From Meiothermus taiwanensis DSM 14542 (GTDB taxonomy: Bacteria > Deinococcota > Deinococci > Deinococcales > Thermaceae), in contig AXWR01000005.1 of the NCBI GenBank assembly GCA_000482765.1, positions 62,001-126,000 of the forward strand: a stretch of 64,000 nt of DNA. The letters are read 5' to 3'. A program made the position numbers and the translations under genes. Below, one piece after another: positions 8,813 to 18,506 of the stretch (position 1 is its first letter; the number at the start of each line of letters is the position of its first letter). The notes beneath the pieces were generated by a model. That model made no database searches. It was not told the origin of the DNA and worked only from the letters and a program-made list of their open reading frames with translations.

Positions 8813-9397
8813 ATGCGCCTGCTGATCGCCGACGACCACCCTTTGTTTCGCATGGGCCTGCGTGCGGCCCTCGAGCGCGAGGGTTTTGCGGTGGTGGCCG
8901 AGGCGGGCGATGGTCAGGAAGCCGTTAAGCTGGGCCTGGCATTGTTGCCCGATGGGGTGCTGTTGGATGTGCGCATGCCCCAGATGGATGGCATCACGGC
9001 TACCCGGCTACTGCGAGAACAGCGCTACAACGGGCTCATTGCCCTGCTAACTACCTTCAACGAACCTGTGCTGGTTCAGCAAGCCGCCTACGCCGGTGCC
9101 GACGCCTACTGGTCGAAAGAGTTGCCCCCGGAGGCCTTGGCAGAGCGCCTGCGAAGGCTGGGCCTGGGGCTGGAGCCCCGCCTGCGGGCCCCCGAGCTGC
9201 CCAGGTTAACCGCCCGCGAGCAGGAGGTGTTGCAGTGGATGGCCCAGGGGCTTTCCACCAAAGAAATTGCCCGCCGGCTTAATATCTCGCCCGATACGGT
9301 GAAGGATCATCTGGCGCGGCTTTATGAAAAGCTCGAGGCCCGCAACCGTGTGGAGGCGCTCGAGCGGGCTCGTAGCCTGGGGTTGTTGAGCATATAG
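8813..9397 (+). CDS. NarL/LuxR-family response regulator
   Basis: 194 residues. Receiver domain with acidic pair Asp7-Asp8, phosphoacceptor Asp52 (VLLDVRMPQMDG), Thr81 and Lys102; LuxR-type helix-turn-helix from about 132 to 190 (LTAREQEVLQWMAQGLSTKEIARRL). It would bind DNA as a dimer after phosphorylation. TAATCT at 8798-8803 stands 9 nt before ATG, so it may be leaderless. It lies alone between two minor-pilin operons, which makes pilus or competence control a reasonable guess. The kinase at 3711 is a candidate partner by location but is of a class that normally pairs with OmpR-type regulators. Confidence 0.88.
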   Translation: MRLLIADDHPLFRMGLRAALEREGFAVVAEAGDGQEAVKLGLALLPDGVLLDVRMPQMDGITATRLLREQRYNGLIALLTTFNEPVLVQQAAYAGADAYWSKELPPEALAERLRRLGLGLEPRLRAPELPRLTAREQEVLQWMAQGLSTKEIARRLNISPDTVKDHLARLYEKLEARNRVEALERARSLGLLSI

Positions 9398-9436
9398 GTA
9401 AAGCTTCGTGGATGGGTGCTCGCCTCGTGCAGGGTT

Positions 9437-9442
9437 TATAAT
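9437..9442 (+). promoter_or_regulatory. Putative -10 box of second pilin operon
   Basis: TATAAT at 9437-9442, 57 nt before the ATG at 9499, with no recognisable -35 at the usual distance. A weak -35 suggests dependence on an activator, possibly the adjacent NarL-type regulator; this is inference. Confidence 0.4.
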
Positions 9443-9498
9443 CTGAACCGAAATTGTAGGCATTCGGATTTTTCACCTTGTAGTTGGGGAGGGGGTTT

Positions 9499-11604
9499 AT
9501 GTCAGACACGAGGGGCCTTGCATTGGTTTCAACACTGGTGTTTATGTTCATCGTTATTGTGCTGGTTAGCATTGCCACGCTGTCCTCCCTTAGCAACCGC
9601 CGCAACGCCCAGGATGCCCTGCGCACCTCGCAGGCCCAGTTTGCCGCCGAGGCGGGGCTCGAGCGGGCCGTGGCCCGGCTGTGGCACCAGGTGCTGGCCG
9701 GCGCGACCTCCCGCAGCGTAACAGCCTATGGCATCGAGTTAGACCGGATGGGGCTGACCAACGGCACCACCATAGCCAGCCTGTTTGGCCCTCCGCAGAG
9801 CCTGGGGGATGGCTCGAGCTTCGTGGTGCAGGTCTCGCGCCAGGATGACACCCGCCCCGACCCCGACGCCATCGTGCTGACTGTGACCTCCACCGGCACC
9901 CTGCCCGATGGAACCACCCGCCGCCTGCGGCAGGTTTTCCGGGTAGACCGGGCCTATTTTCCATTCGACTATGCCCTGCTGACCAACAACGCCGAGTGCA
10001 TTTTCTGCCATCTGGATGTGAAAAGCCTGGATGCCCTGCGGGGTAACCCCAACCCCAGCGACCCCAGCACCTGGTGGCGGCGGGCCAAGGTGGGGGTGCT
10101 GGAAAGCCTGATTATGCGCGACGAGGAAGAAGCGGGTGTGGTGCACGGCTCGCTGGTGACTCGAGGCACCATCTTCCGGCAGTACAGCGGTGCCATAGGC
10201 CCTTCCAACCGCTACTACACCACCATGAACCCGGGTGACACCCGCATTCGCTCAACCACCCCCATCAGCGCCACCCCGGCCGACTGCTCCACCCCCAGCA
10301 ACTGCACCACCCCGCAAAACCTCTACTACAACTACCCCGACAGCAATAACCTGGCGGCGTTTGGCAACCGCTTTCCCGATGGTGAGCTGCCCGATCGTTT
10401 CCCCTTGCCCATTCCGGATACCAACCACAACCGCCTCATCGACGATGCCGAGTGGGAGGCTGAGGTGCGCTCGAGCCTGGCCGGAACCAACGAGAGCTAC
10501 AGCGCAGGCACCATCACGGCCGCCATGATCCTCAACCCCGCCGGCCGCGTTGCCTGGCCGGGCGGGAGCGCGGTGCAGACCCGAACCTCGGCGGATCTGG
10601 GCCAGAACCCGACCCATCTGCTTCTGGATGGTTCGGTCACCCCGATTGAGCTGAGCGGTACGGTTTTTGTGAACGGGGACGTGGTGCTCAGGGGGCTTGT
10701 TCGGGGCCATGGCACCCTGCTAGCCCGTGGCAACCTCTACGTGATGGGTGATCTGACCTACGATTGCGGCACGGGGAATACCCCGATCCCCTGCGACTAC
10801 AGCAACCCCAGCCGCCTACCCCAGCTCAACCTAATAGCCGGTGGCAATTTGCTGGTGGGCGACTTTATGAGCGTTCAAAGCGACATTGAAAGCCTAACCG
10901 AAGAGCAGATGCTCAGCACCCGTTCCAACCAACCCACCATCGGCTTCTGCAGGGAAAACCCCAGCGATGCCGCCTGCTACCCAGAAGAGCGCCCGCGGCC
11001 CAACCTGGCCCTTACCGAGATAGCCAACTTCAACCGGCGGGAGCTGCAACACTACCTACGCGACAATACTTACCGGCCGCGCCTTTATACATTTGCTGAG
11101 GATCGCATCTACTTCGCCACCGGCTGTAGTCATCAACCACAACGATATGGAGAATACAGCACCATTGCAGCGGGGGCTCGAGTTTCTTTCTGCCGCGGCG
11201 ACACGGAGTTGAGCAGCACCACCCTCACGGCCGAACAAGCCCGGAGCATTCTGGCCCGTGCGGCCCGCTACGAGGTGACCTCGAGCATCTTCAACAACGC
11301 CGTTCTTAAGAACCTCTGGGCCAGTTCCATGAACGCTCGAGGTGTGGGCCCACTCCGCACCGATGGACTGCTGTATTCGGCCAACGCCATTTTTGGCCTT
11401 GCTCAGCGCAAATATACCAAACTGGGCGGGCGTTGGGATTTGCGCGGGGCCCTGGTGGCCGCCGATACCGGCATTCTGGTGCCGGGGCCCGGGGATGGCT
11501 CTTCGGGCCTGACCATTTACCACGACAGCCGCCTGCGTCCCCGGGTGCCGGGGGGTCAGCAAGCCCAGCTTAGAAGGGGCATATGGGAAGTGGTGGGTCA
11601 GTGA
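9499..11604 (+). CDS. Giant PilX/ComZ-like pilin with a CxxCH motif
   Basis: 701 residues from ATG 9499, chosen over TTG 9484 because GGGGAGGGGG lies just upstream. Prepilin-type N-terminus (MSDTRG, then LALVSTLVFMFIVIVLVSI) lacks Glu+5, as in GspK/PilX tip subunits. Residues 167-171 read CIFCH, a c-type haem-attachment pattern, in the first exported segment (LLTNNAECIFCHLDV). A later stretch (about 395-430) has short beta repeats (VFVNGDVVLRG, TLLARGNLYVMGDL) suggestive of a beta-solenoid. It heads a second operon with three minor pilins, paralogous to the comZ-like locus upstream. Whether haem is bound is unknown; a zinc or disulfide role is equally possible. Confidence 0.78.
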   Translation: MSDTRGLALVSTLVFMFIVIVLVSIATLSSLSNRRNAQDALRTSQAQFAAEAGLERAVARLWHQVLAGATSRSVTAYGIELDRMGLTNGTTIASLFGPPQSLGDGSSFVVQVSRQDDTRPDPDAIVLTVTSTGTLPDGTTRRLRQVFRVDRAYFPFDYALLTNNAECIFCHLDVKSLDALRGNPNPSDPSTWWRRAKVGVLESLIMRDEEEAGVVHGSLVTRGTIFRQYSGAIGPSNRYYTTMNPGDTRIRSTTPISATPADCSTPSNCTTPQNLYYNYPDSNNLAAFGNRFPDGELPDRFPLPIPDTNHNRLIDDAEWEAEVRSSLAGTNESYSAGTITAAMILNPAGRVAWPGGSAVQTRTSADLGQNPTHLLLDGSVTPIELSGTVFVNGDVVLRGLVRGHGTLLARGNLYVMGDLTYDCGTGNTPIPCDYSNPSRLPQLNLIAGGNLLVGDFMSVQSDIESLTEEQMLSTRSNQPTIGFCRENPSDAACYPEERPRPNLALTEIANFNRRELQHYLRDNTYRPRLYTFAEDRIYFATGCSHQPQRYGEYSTIAAGARVSFCRGDTELSSTTLTAEQARSILARAARYEVTSSIFNNAVLKNLWASSMNARGVGPLRTDGLLYSANAIFGLAQRKYTKLGGRWDLRGALVAADTGILVPGPGDGSSGLTIYHDSRLRPRVPGGQQAQLRRGIWEVVGQ

Positions 11605-12056
11605 AGGCGCATTCACAAAAGGGTATCAGCCTGCTGGAGTTGCTGATTGGGCTGGCGGTGCTGGGCATCCTGCTGGGGGTGGGTTTTGTCTCGCTGAGCG
11701 CTTACCGACAAAGCCTGGTTATCCGCGAGGCGGCCACCCAGGTCGCGACCGAGCTGCAGCGGATCCGCCAACAAGCCCGCCGCCAGTCGCTCAACTTTTC
11801 CTTTCAGGCCGCGGAAGGCGGTAATACCTACAAAGTGGGCCCCACCCGGGAGCTGGCCTTGCAGGCCGGCAAACCGCTGCCACCGGGGGTGATCTTCCAG
11901 CATGTCCCTGCTGGTGGGGGCAGGGTTACCTTCCTGGCCCCATACGGCGTTGTTGACGCGGCCAACCGCACTTTTACCCTCCGCGGGCCGGGCAATCGGG
12001 TGCTGAACGTGCACGTTGTAGGCAGTACCGGAAAGGTGGTGGTGCGTGCGCCGTAA
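11583..12056 (+). CDS. Minor type IV prepilin, GspH/FimT-like
   Basis: 157 residues: leader ending SQKG, then ISLLELLIGLAVLGI with Glu+5, followed by a helix and a small beta domain like GspH/FimT pseudopilins. ATG 11583 has AGAAGGGG directly upstream; a GTG at 11601 overlapping the previous stop is the alternative. The gene overlaps the giant pilin by 22 bp, showing tight coupling. Probably part of a minor-pilin initiation complex together with the two following genes. Confidence 0.85.
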   Translation: MGSGGSVKAHSQKGISLLELLIGLAVLGILLGVGFVSLSAYRQSLVIREAATQVATELQRIRQQARRQSLNFSFQAAEGGNTYKVGPTRELALQAGKPLPPGVIFQHVPAGGGRVTFLAPYGVVDAANRTFTLRGPGNRVLNVHVVGSTGKVVVRAP

Positions 12057-12420
12057 GGCTTTTTCCCTGGTAGAGGTGATGGTGGCCCTGGCCATCCTTT
12101 CCATCACCATCTTGATTTTGAGCTACTTTGGCTCGAGCTTTGCCCTCACCCGCAACGCCCAGATCGATACCCAGGCCCAGGCTTTTGCTCGCAGCTACTT
12201 CGACACCCTGCGGGCCAGCTGGTCGACAAGGGTGGCTTTTACCGCGGGAACACCCCCCTCCGTAGCGCTTCCCAGCGGCTTTAGAAACCTCACCGTTACC
12301 ACCGAGGATCTTCAAACCATCGGAACCCAGGTGGTGCTGCGTCGGGTGACCATTCAATTCACCGGCCCGCAAAACCGGGCTTACCGTTTCGTCACCGAGG
12401 TGGCGGGGCCACCCCAGTAG
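12046..12420 (+). CDS. Minor type IV prepilin, PilV/GspI-like
   Basis: 124 residues: leader MRRKA, then FSLVEVMVALAILSITIL with Glu+5. The residue before the cut is Ala rather than Gly, an unusual but tolerated variant. The start is GTG at 12046, overlapping the previous gene by 11 bp. Size and position between GspH-like and PilW-like genes fit PilV/GspI. Part of the second minor-pilin operon. Confidence 0.83.
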   Translation: MRRKAFSLVEVMVALAILSITILILSYFGSSFALTRNAQIDTQAQAFARSYFDTLRASWSTRVAFTAGTPPSVALPSGFRNLTVTTEDLQTIGTQVVLRRVTIQFTGPQNRAYRFVTEVAGPPQ

Positions 12421-12427
12421 AGGCGTT

Positions 12428-13245
12428 ATGCGCAAAAACGGTCTTAGCCTCGTCGAAATGCTGATTGCCGCCGTTGTTGGGGTGGCCGTTCTGACCTTAA
12501 TTGCCGCCGGGCTGCGCAGCAGCAGCGATAGCCTGCGTTTTGTACAAAACGCCCAGCTTCTCACCGAAGACCTGCGCAACGCCGGCAACCTGGTGAGCGA
12601 TTATCTCTCGTCGGCGGCTTTTGTGTACCCCCCCGGCGTGACCCTTAGCATAGGCAGCCCAAGCGGCTATAGCGTGCGCAATCCGCGCACCGGCGACAAC
12701 ACCTGGCGGACAGGTCAAGATCCGGTGATTGCCCTGCTCCAGCCTCCTCGAGTGGAGAATGGGATGGAAGTGGTGAAATTCGTGATGATCTACCCCCTCA
12801 ACCGAGGCTGGGTGGTCGCGCGGGCCACCGGGGCCGAGAACCCCGGCCCAGATCCCGCCAACAACGATAAGTGGCTGCTGTACATTTACGAGCGCAACCT
12901 GGTGGTGGACAGCAACCGTCTGCCCAATGGGCTACCCGCCATCATCCCCACCACCATACCGGGCAGCAGCGGCAACCTGCTGGCCGATTATGTGCAGCCG
13001 GGCGGTTTTGTGGTGAGTTTTGCCAACTGCCTGGGTTTCGACGAGGAGGGCTTGGCGAGGCCGGTGCCTTGCCCTGCCACGCCCCCTGCGCCGCTCCGGG
13101 CCGAGCACAGCGCAGCGCAGATGCGTTTTTCGCTGCAGGGCGAGATAAGGCAGGGTGGGCGCGATGCCCGCGTGCCGGCCAGCCCTCTGCGTTTCGAAGC
13201 GGCCCCCCGCAACCTGCCCCTGCGGCTCAGCGAGATCAGCCTGAA

Positions 13246-13249
<4 letters not shown>
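12428..13249 (+). CDS. Minor type IV prepilin, PilW/GspJ-like
   Basis: 273 residues: leader MRKNG, then [19 protein letters not shown] with Glu+5, long helix, then a 220-residue globular part with a Cys pair near the end ([17 protein letters not shown]). AGAGGCG precedes ATG. It ends the second pilin operon and its stop overlaps by 4 bp the stop of lepA, which comes from the opposite direction, so no separate terminator is visible between them. Confidence 0.83.
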
Positions 13250-15045
<1,796 letters not shown>

Positions 15046-15116
15046 AGCCTATTCATTGTAGCCGATGCCGCGGGAAAGTCTGTAGTTGCGGAAGGGCGCT
15101 GGGTGGGCGGGGCTGC

Positions 15117-15584
15117 CTAGCGGACTGGGCAGGAAAAGGGGGGCGGGTCGGGGCTGGTGGCGCCCACCTCCAGCCTGTAGGTGCCGGGTTCCCCTGCTGG
15201 TTTGAGGAAGAGGCCTGCTCCCTCCGTCCCGCGAACCACCCGCAGGGTGTAATGAGGCCCGCCGAAGATGGGTAGGGAATTCGAGGTCTCGCATTGCAAG
15301 CGCCACTGTCGAATCTCGAGCTGGGCCCGGAGGTAGCGGCCCAGATCCCCTATGTTTGCCAGCGGGAGTGGGTGGTTGGGCTGTAAACGAAAAACCACCC
15401 GTTCCCACCCGGCTTCCTGATCTCTTTCCAAAATGGTAGCGTTCAGTGCGATCAGGCCATAGCGCGAGGACAGAACGGTCTCGGTGATGGTGATGGGTTG
15501 TGGTGTAACGGTGGATCCTGTGTAAACGAAGCTACAGGCTCCAAGCAAGAGCGAACAGAGGAAAAGCACAAGCTTCGGTCTCAT
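15117..15584 (-). CDS. Small lipoprotein of unknown function
   Basis: 155 residues. N-terminus MRPKLVLFLCSLLLGAC is a lipoprotein signal with lipobox LGAC and acceptor Cys17. The mature part is beta-rich with a Cys pair (LQCETS and FSCPVR). I do not recognise a family; sequence such as EAGWERVVFRLQPNHPLPLANIG suggests an outer-surface or periplasmic beta-sandwich. ATG 15584 was chosen because it places the signal peptide at the N-terminus; an upstream extension to 15704 lacks such a feature. Confidence 0.7.
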   Translation of the reverse strand: MRPKLVLFLCSLLLGACSFVYTGSTVTPQPITITETVLSSRYGLIALNATILERDQEAGWERVVFRLQPNHPLPLANIGDLGRYLRAQLEIRQWRLQCETSNSLPIFGGPHYTLRVVRGTEGAGLFLKPAGEPGTYRLEVGATSPDPPPFSCPVR

Positions 15585-15770
15585 GGTTTTTTCTCTGCTC
15601 AAGTCAATCAGCCTGACAATTGGGGCCTTGCCCGAACCTCTGTTATCTGTTAATAGTACGACAGTGTGGGCTTTGGGCACCAGGTAAAGACATAAGACCT
15701 TCACCTCGAGGGCTACGTGGGCCTGGCGCCGTCCTTGGTGTACGAAGGTCTGCGGTACATACTTTCTGCA

Positions 15771-15799
15771 TTGACGCCCTCTTCAGGGTTCTGTAAAGT
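15771..15799 (+). promoter_or_regulatory. Promoter of the solute-binding protein gene
   Basis: TTGACG (15771-15776), 17-bp spacer, TAAAGT (15794-15799). The leader is about 30 nt and carries AAGGAGG (15826-15832) before ATG 15838. Confidence 0.65.
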
Positions 15800-15837
15800 T
15801 GAGCAGAACGCATAGATGGGTGGCTAAGGAGGTTTCC

Positions 15838-16677
15838 ATGAAAAGAATCGGGATTCTAGGATTGGCGGTTTTGGCCTCGCTGGGGATGGCCCAGACCAAG
15901 ATCGGCAACTGCGAAGTAACCGGCCCCAAAGGCCAGTTTCCCATCCGCCCGGCGGTGGCCGGCCAGCTCACGGTGCAGACCAACCTGCCGGGGCCGGGCT
16001 TCTGGAATGGCGACAGCCCCGCCACCATCAAAGACGGCTTCGAGTACTGCCTGGCCGCCAACATTGCCCACCGCGCGGGGCTGGACAAGGTGGTGGTGCA
16101 GAACGTGGCCTGGGACGCCCTGATTGCCGGCCAGACCCGCAACTTCGACTTTGCCCTCTCGCAGATCACCATCACCGAGGCCCGCAAGCGGGTGGTGGAC
16201 TTCTCGAGGCCCTACTTCTCCTCGGATATAGGTGTGCTGGTGCGGGCCGCCGACAGGGCCAAATTTAACTCTCCAGCCAGCCTCAAGACCGCCCGCCTGG
16301 GGGTGCAGCAGGCCACCACGGCGGCCAAGTTCCTGAGCGAGACCCTCAAGCACCCCCAGAACCTGACCCGGGTCTTCCCGGATGTGGCCGCAGGCTTTAC
16401 CGCACTGCGGGCCGGTCAGATTGACGCCTTCATCGTGGATACCTCCATCGTGCTCTCGGAGGCGGCCAAGTCGGGCGGGGCGCTGGTGGTGGTGGGGCAG
16501 TTCAGAACCGGTGAGAATTACGGGGCGTTATTTACCAAGGGCAACCCCAACCGGGCCCAGGTTGACAAGATTTTGGAGGCCCTGGAAAAAGAAGGCGTCC
16601 TCAAAAAACTCTCTCAGACCTATTTGGCCAAGGAATGGGGCATCGATCCCACCACGGTACCGGTCTGGCAGCCCTAG
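15838..16677 (+). CDS. Amino-acid-type ABC transporter substrate-binding protein
   Basis: 279 residues. Signal peptide MKRIGILGLAVLASLGMAQ with likely cleavage near 18. The mature protein is a family 3 solute-binding protein (SBP_bac_3): DGFEYCLAANIAHRAGL, WDALIAGQTRNFDFALSQITIT, RKRVVDFSRPYF and the second-lobe signature AAGFTALRAGQIDAFIVDT. It would bind a polar amino acid in the periplasm. No permease or ATPase gene is adjacent, so partners lie elsewhere. ATG 15838 follows AAGGAGG. A terminator follows the stop. Confidence 0.88.
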   Translation: MKRIGILGLAVLASLGMAQTKIGNCEVTGPKGQFPIRPAVAGQLTVQTNLPGPGFWNGDSPATIKDGFEYCLAANIAHRAGLDKVVVQNVAWDALIAGQTRNFDFALSQITITEARKRVVDFSRPYFSSDIGVLVRAADRAKFNSPASLKTARLGVQQATTAAKFLSETLKHPQNLTRVFPDVAAGFTALRAGQIDAFIVDTSIVLSEAAKSGGALVVVGQFRTGENYGALFTKGNPNRAQVDKILEALEKEGVLKKLSQTYLAKEWGIDPTTVPVWQP

Positions 16678-16695
16678 CAGCCAAGGTGGGCCGAT

Positions 16696-16724
16696 AAACG
16701 CTCGCCGGCAACGGCGGGCGTTTT
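16696..16724 (+). terminator. Terminator after the solute-binding protein gene
   Basis: Stem AAACGCTCGCCG (16696-16707) / CGGCGGGCGTTT (16712-16723) with one mismatch, GCAA tetraloop and a short T-run. Confidence 0.82.
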
Positions 16725-16875
16725 ATACCGGATTCAAAAAGATAGTCATCCAAAGCAAAGATCTCCAGAGGCTGGCTTTTTTAAGCCTAAAGCGCTCCCT
16801 TCCAAGGGGCGGTATCGCCCTCCGCTACGCGGATAACTTCGGTCGGGTTAGCTCGCCGCCTTCCGGATCTGGTAT
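16725..16875 (+). mobile_element. MITE-like repeat, copy A
   Basis: 151 bp bounded by ATACCGGATTC and GGATCTGGTAT, with TA next to each end. The internal parts (CCTTCCAAGGGGCGGTA, CCGCTACGCGGATAACTTCGG) recur in the other copies. It begins directly at the terminator T-run of the preceding gene and ends about 200 bp before the cold shock gene, so it lies in or near that gene's leader. Confidence 0.82.
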
Positions 16876-17073
16876 TACTTGAGTAGACATAGTTCGCTGA
16901 GTAGTGCTATCTTGAGGCGTCTGGGAGTTTTCTGAGGTGGCCCATGTTGTTTTGTCCACGGCCTGGCGATGGGGGGATTTTCTGTGGCCAGGGGTGGTCG
17001 GATGATGTTTGGGTAGTTCAGCGCCTTGGTCCCGGGCCGGGTTACTTTGCAGTTGCCCGCGGTAAGGAGCAGT
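16876..17073 (+). promoter_or_regulatory. Long leader region of the cold shock gene
   Basis: 198 bp between the MITE copy and the csp start. Possible promoter TTGAGT (16879-16884) with a poor -10 (TAGTGC, 16902-16907). If transcription starts here, the mRNA has a roughly 160-nt 5' leader, like the thermosensing leaders of cspA mRNAs in other bacteria. GGTAAGGAG (17061-17069) is the ribosome site. The leader function is inference only. Confidence 0.35.
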
Positions 17074-17301
17074 ATGCAAAAAGGTAAGGTCAAGTGGTTC
17101 AATGCAGAGAAGGGCTATGGCTTTATCCAGCGCGAGGAGGGTGAGCCGGACGTATTTGTGCACTACAGCGCCATTCAGTCTCGCGGTTTTCGCACCCTGA
17201 ACGAAGGCGATGTGGTAACCTTCGAGATTGAGCCTGGAAAGAACGGCAAGGGGCCTCAGGCTGCAAATGTGAGCGTGGTTGAGCCGGCCAAGCGTTTCTA
17301 A
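17074..17301 (+). CDS. csp: Cold shock domain protein
   Basis: 75 residues, one cold shock domain. RNP1 KGYGFIQ and RNP2 VFVHYSAI are intact, as is KVKWFN at the N-terminus. It binds single-stranded RNA/DNA and acts as an RNA chaperone. ATG 17074 follows GGTAAGGAG and gives the canonical N-terminus [10 protein letters not shown]; upstream in-frame codons are not homologous to the family. A GC-rich hairpin follows the stop. Confidence 0.95.
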   Translation: MQKGKVKWFNAEKGYGFIQREEGEPDVFVHYSAIQSRGFRTLNEGDVVTFEIEPGKNGKGPQAANVSVVEPAKRF

Positions 17302-17315
17302 AGGTAACCAACCTG

Positions 17316-17348
17316 GAGGGAGGGGCCCCGGCCCCTCCCTCGCTCTTT
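17316..17348 (+). terminator. Likely terminator of the csp gene
   Basis: Near-perfect stem GAGGGAGGGGCC / GGCCCCTCCCTC centred at 17328-17329, followed by GCTCTTTG, a weak T-run. Confidence 0.7.
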
Positions 17349-17430
17349 GTGGGCCGGCTCGTTGCTTTAAGCAAGCAATACCGTCTTGGTTCGCCTGGAG
17401 CAGAACCGGGCCGCGCCGCACTAAATTTTT

Positions 17431-17664
17431 CTAAGCTTGCTTGCTCTGGATGAAATCGATGGCGTCCTGTACGGTGCGGATTTTTTCCGCTTCTTCGTCG
17501 GAGATCTCCAAACCGAACTTATCCTCCAGGCCCATGATCAGCTCCACGGTATCGAGGCTATCGGCGCCCAGGTCTTCGATAAAGCGGGCTTCGGGCACTA
17601 CCTTGTCGGCATCCACGCCGAGTTTGTCCACAATTACCTCTCTTACATCGTCCAGGATTGCCAT
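17431..17664 (-). CDS. acpP: Acyl carrier protein
   Basis: 77 residues, acidic, with the [10 protein letters not shown] motif; Ser36 is the 4'-phosphopantetheine site. Length and sequence are standard. It is the last gene of the fab operon on the minus strand and carries growing acyl chains for FabH/FabF/FabG/FabZ and acyl donors for lipid synthesis. Its start is preceded by GGAGGTT, a strong ribosome site, consistent with high ACP demand. Confidence 0.97.
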   Translation of the reverse strand: MAILDDVREVIVDKLGVDADKVVPEARFIEDLGADSLDTVELIMGLEDKFGLEISDEEAEKIRTVQDAIDFIQSKQA

Positions 17665-17754
17665 GTTTTAACCTCCATAGGTTAGGGTTTATTCTACCGT
17701 GCGGGATTCTACCACATCAAAACCGGCCTCGGGGCCAGGCGGGGCTCGAGCATT

Positions 17755-18492
17755 CTAGTGCGGGGTCATGCCGCCGTCCACACACAGGGTCTGTCCGGTG
17801 ATGTAGGCGGCGTCGTCCGAGGCCAGAAAAGCCACGGCCTTGGCCACTTCCTCGGGCTTACCGAAGCGCCCGGCGGGGATCTGCTTGAGGTACTCGGCCA
17901 CAACCTGCTCGGGCAGTTTGGCGGTCATGTCCGACTCAATAAACCCTGGCGCCACGGCGTTGACGGTGATGCCCCGGGCGGCGTACTCCTTGGCCACCGA
18001 CCTGGTGAAGCCAATCAGGCCCGCCTTGGCCGCCACGTAGTTGGCCTGGCCGGGGTTGCCCAGAAGGCCCACCACGCTGCTGATGTTGATGACCCGGCCC
18101 CATCTGGCCCGCATCATCAGCTTGATGGCCTCGCGGGTGGTGTGGAAGATGGCGCTCAGGTTGGTGGCGATCACCGTATCCCAGTCCTCGTCCTTCATGC
18201 GGATCAGAAGGGTGTCGCGGGTGATGCCGGCGTTGTTGACCAGCACCTCCAGTCCACCCAGGGCGGCGTTGGCGTCGGCCACCAGCTTCTGAGCCGCTTG
18301 TGCGCTGCTCAGGTCGGCCCCCAGCACCACCACCTGGCTGGCCCCCAGGGCCCGGGCCTCGGCGGCGGTGGCCTCGGCGGCGGCCTGGTTGCCGGCATAG
18401 TGCACCGCCAGGGCATAGCCCCGCCGGGCCAGCTCCAGGGCAATGGCTTTCCCGATTCCACGCGACGAACCTGTTACCAGCGCTTTTCGCAT
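17755..18492 (-). CDS. fabG: 3-oxoacyl-ACP reductase FabG
   Basis: 245 residues, SDR fold: NADPH motif TGSSRGIG (7-14), NNAG (86-89), catalytic Ser139, Tyr152 and Lys156 (YVAAK). Reduces 3-oxoacyl-ACP to 3-hydroxyacyl-ACP in type II fatty acid synthesis. It follows fabD by 14 bp and precedes acpP by 90 bp on the same strand. GGAGGAAG lies just before ATG. Compare the second SDR at 32096, in which Tyr and Lys are missing. Confidence 0.96.
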   Translation of the reverse strand: MRKALVTGSSRGIGKAIALELARRGYALAVHYAGNQAAAEATAAEARALGASQVVVLGADLSSAQAAQKLVADANAALGGLEVLVNNAGITRDTLLIRMKDEDWDTVIATNLSAIFHTTREAIKLMMRARWGRVINISSVVGLLGNPGQANYVAAKAGLIGFTRSVAKEYAARGITVNAVAPGFIESDMTAKLPEQVVAEYLKQIPAGRFGKPEEVAKAVAFLASDDAAYITGQTLCVDGGMTPH

Positions 18493-18506
18493 ACTTCCTC
18501 CAGATG

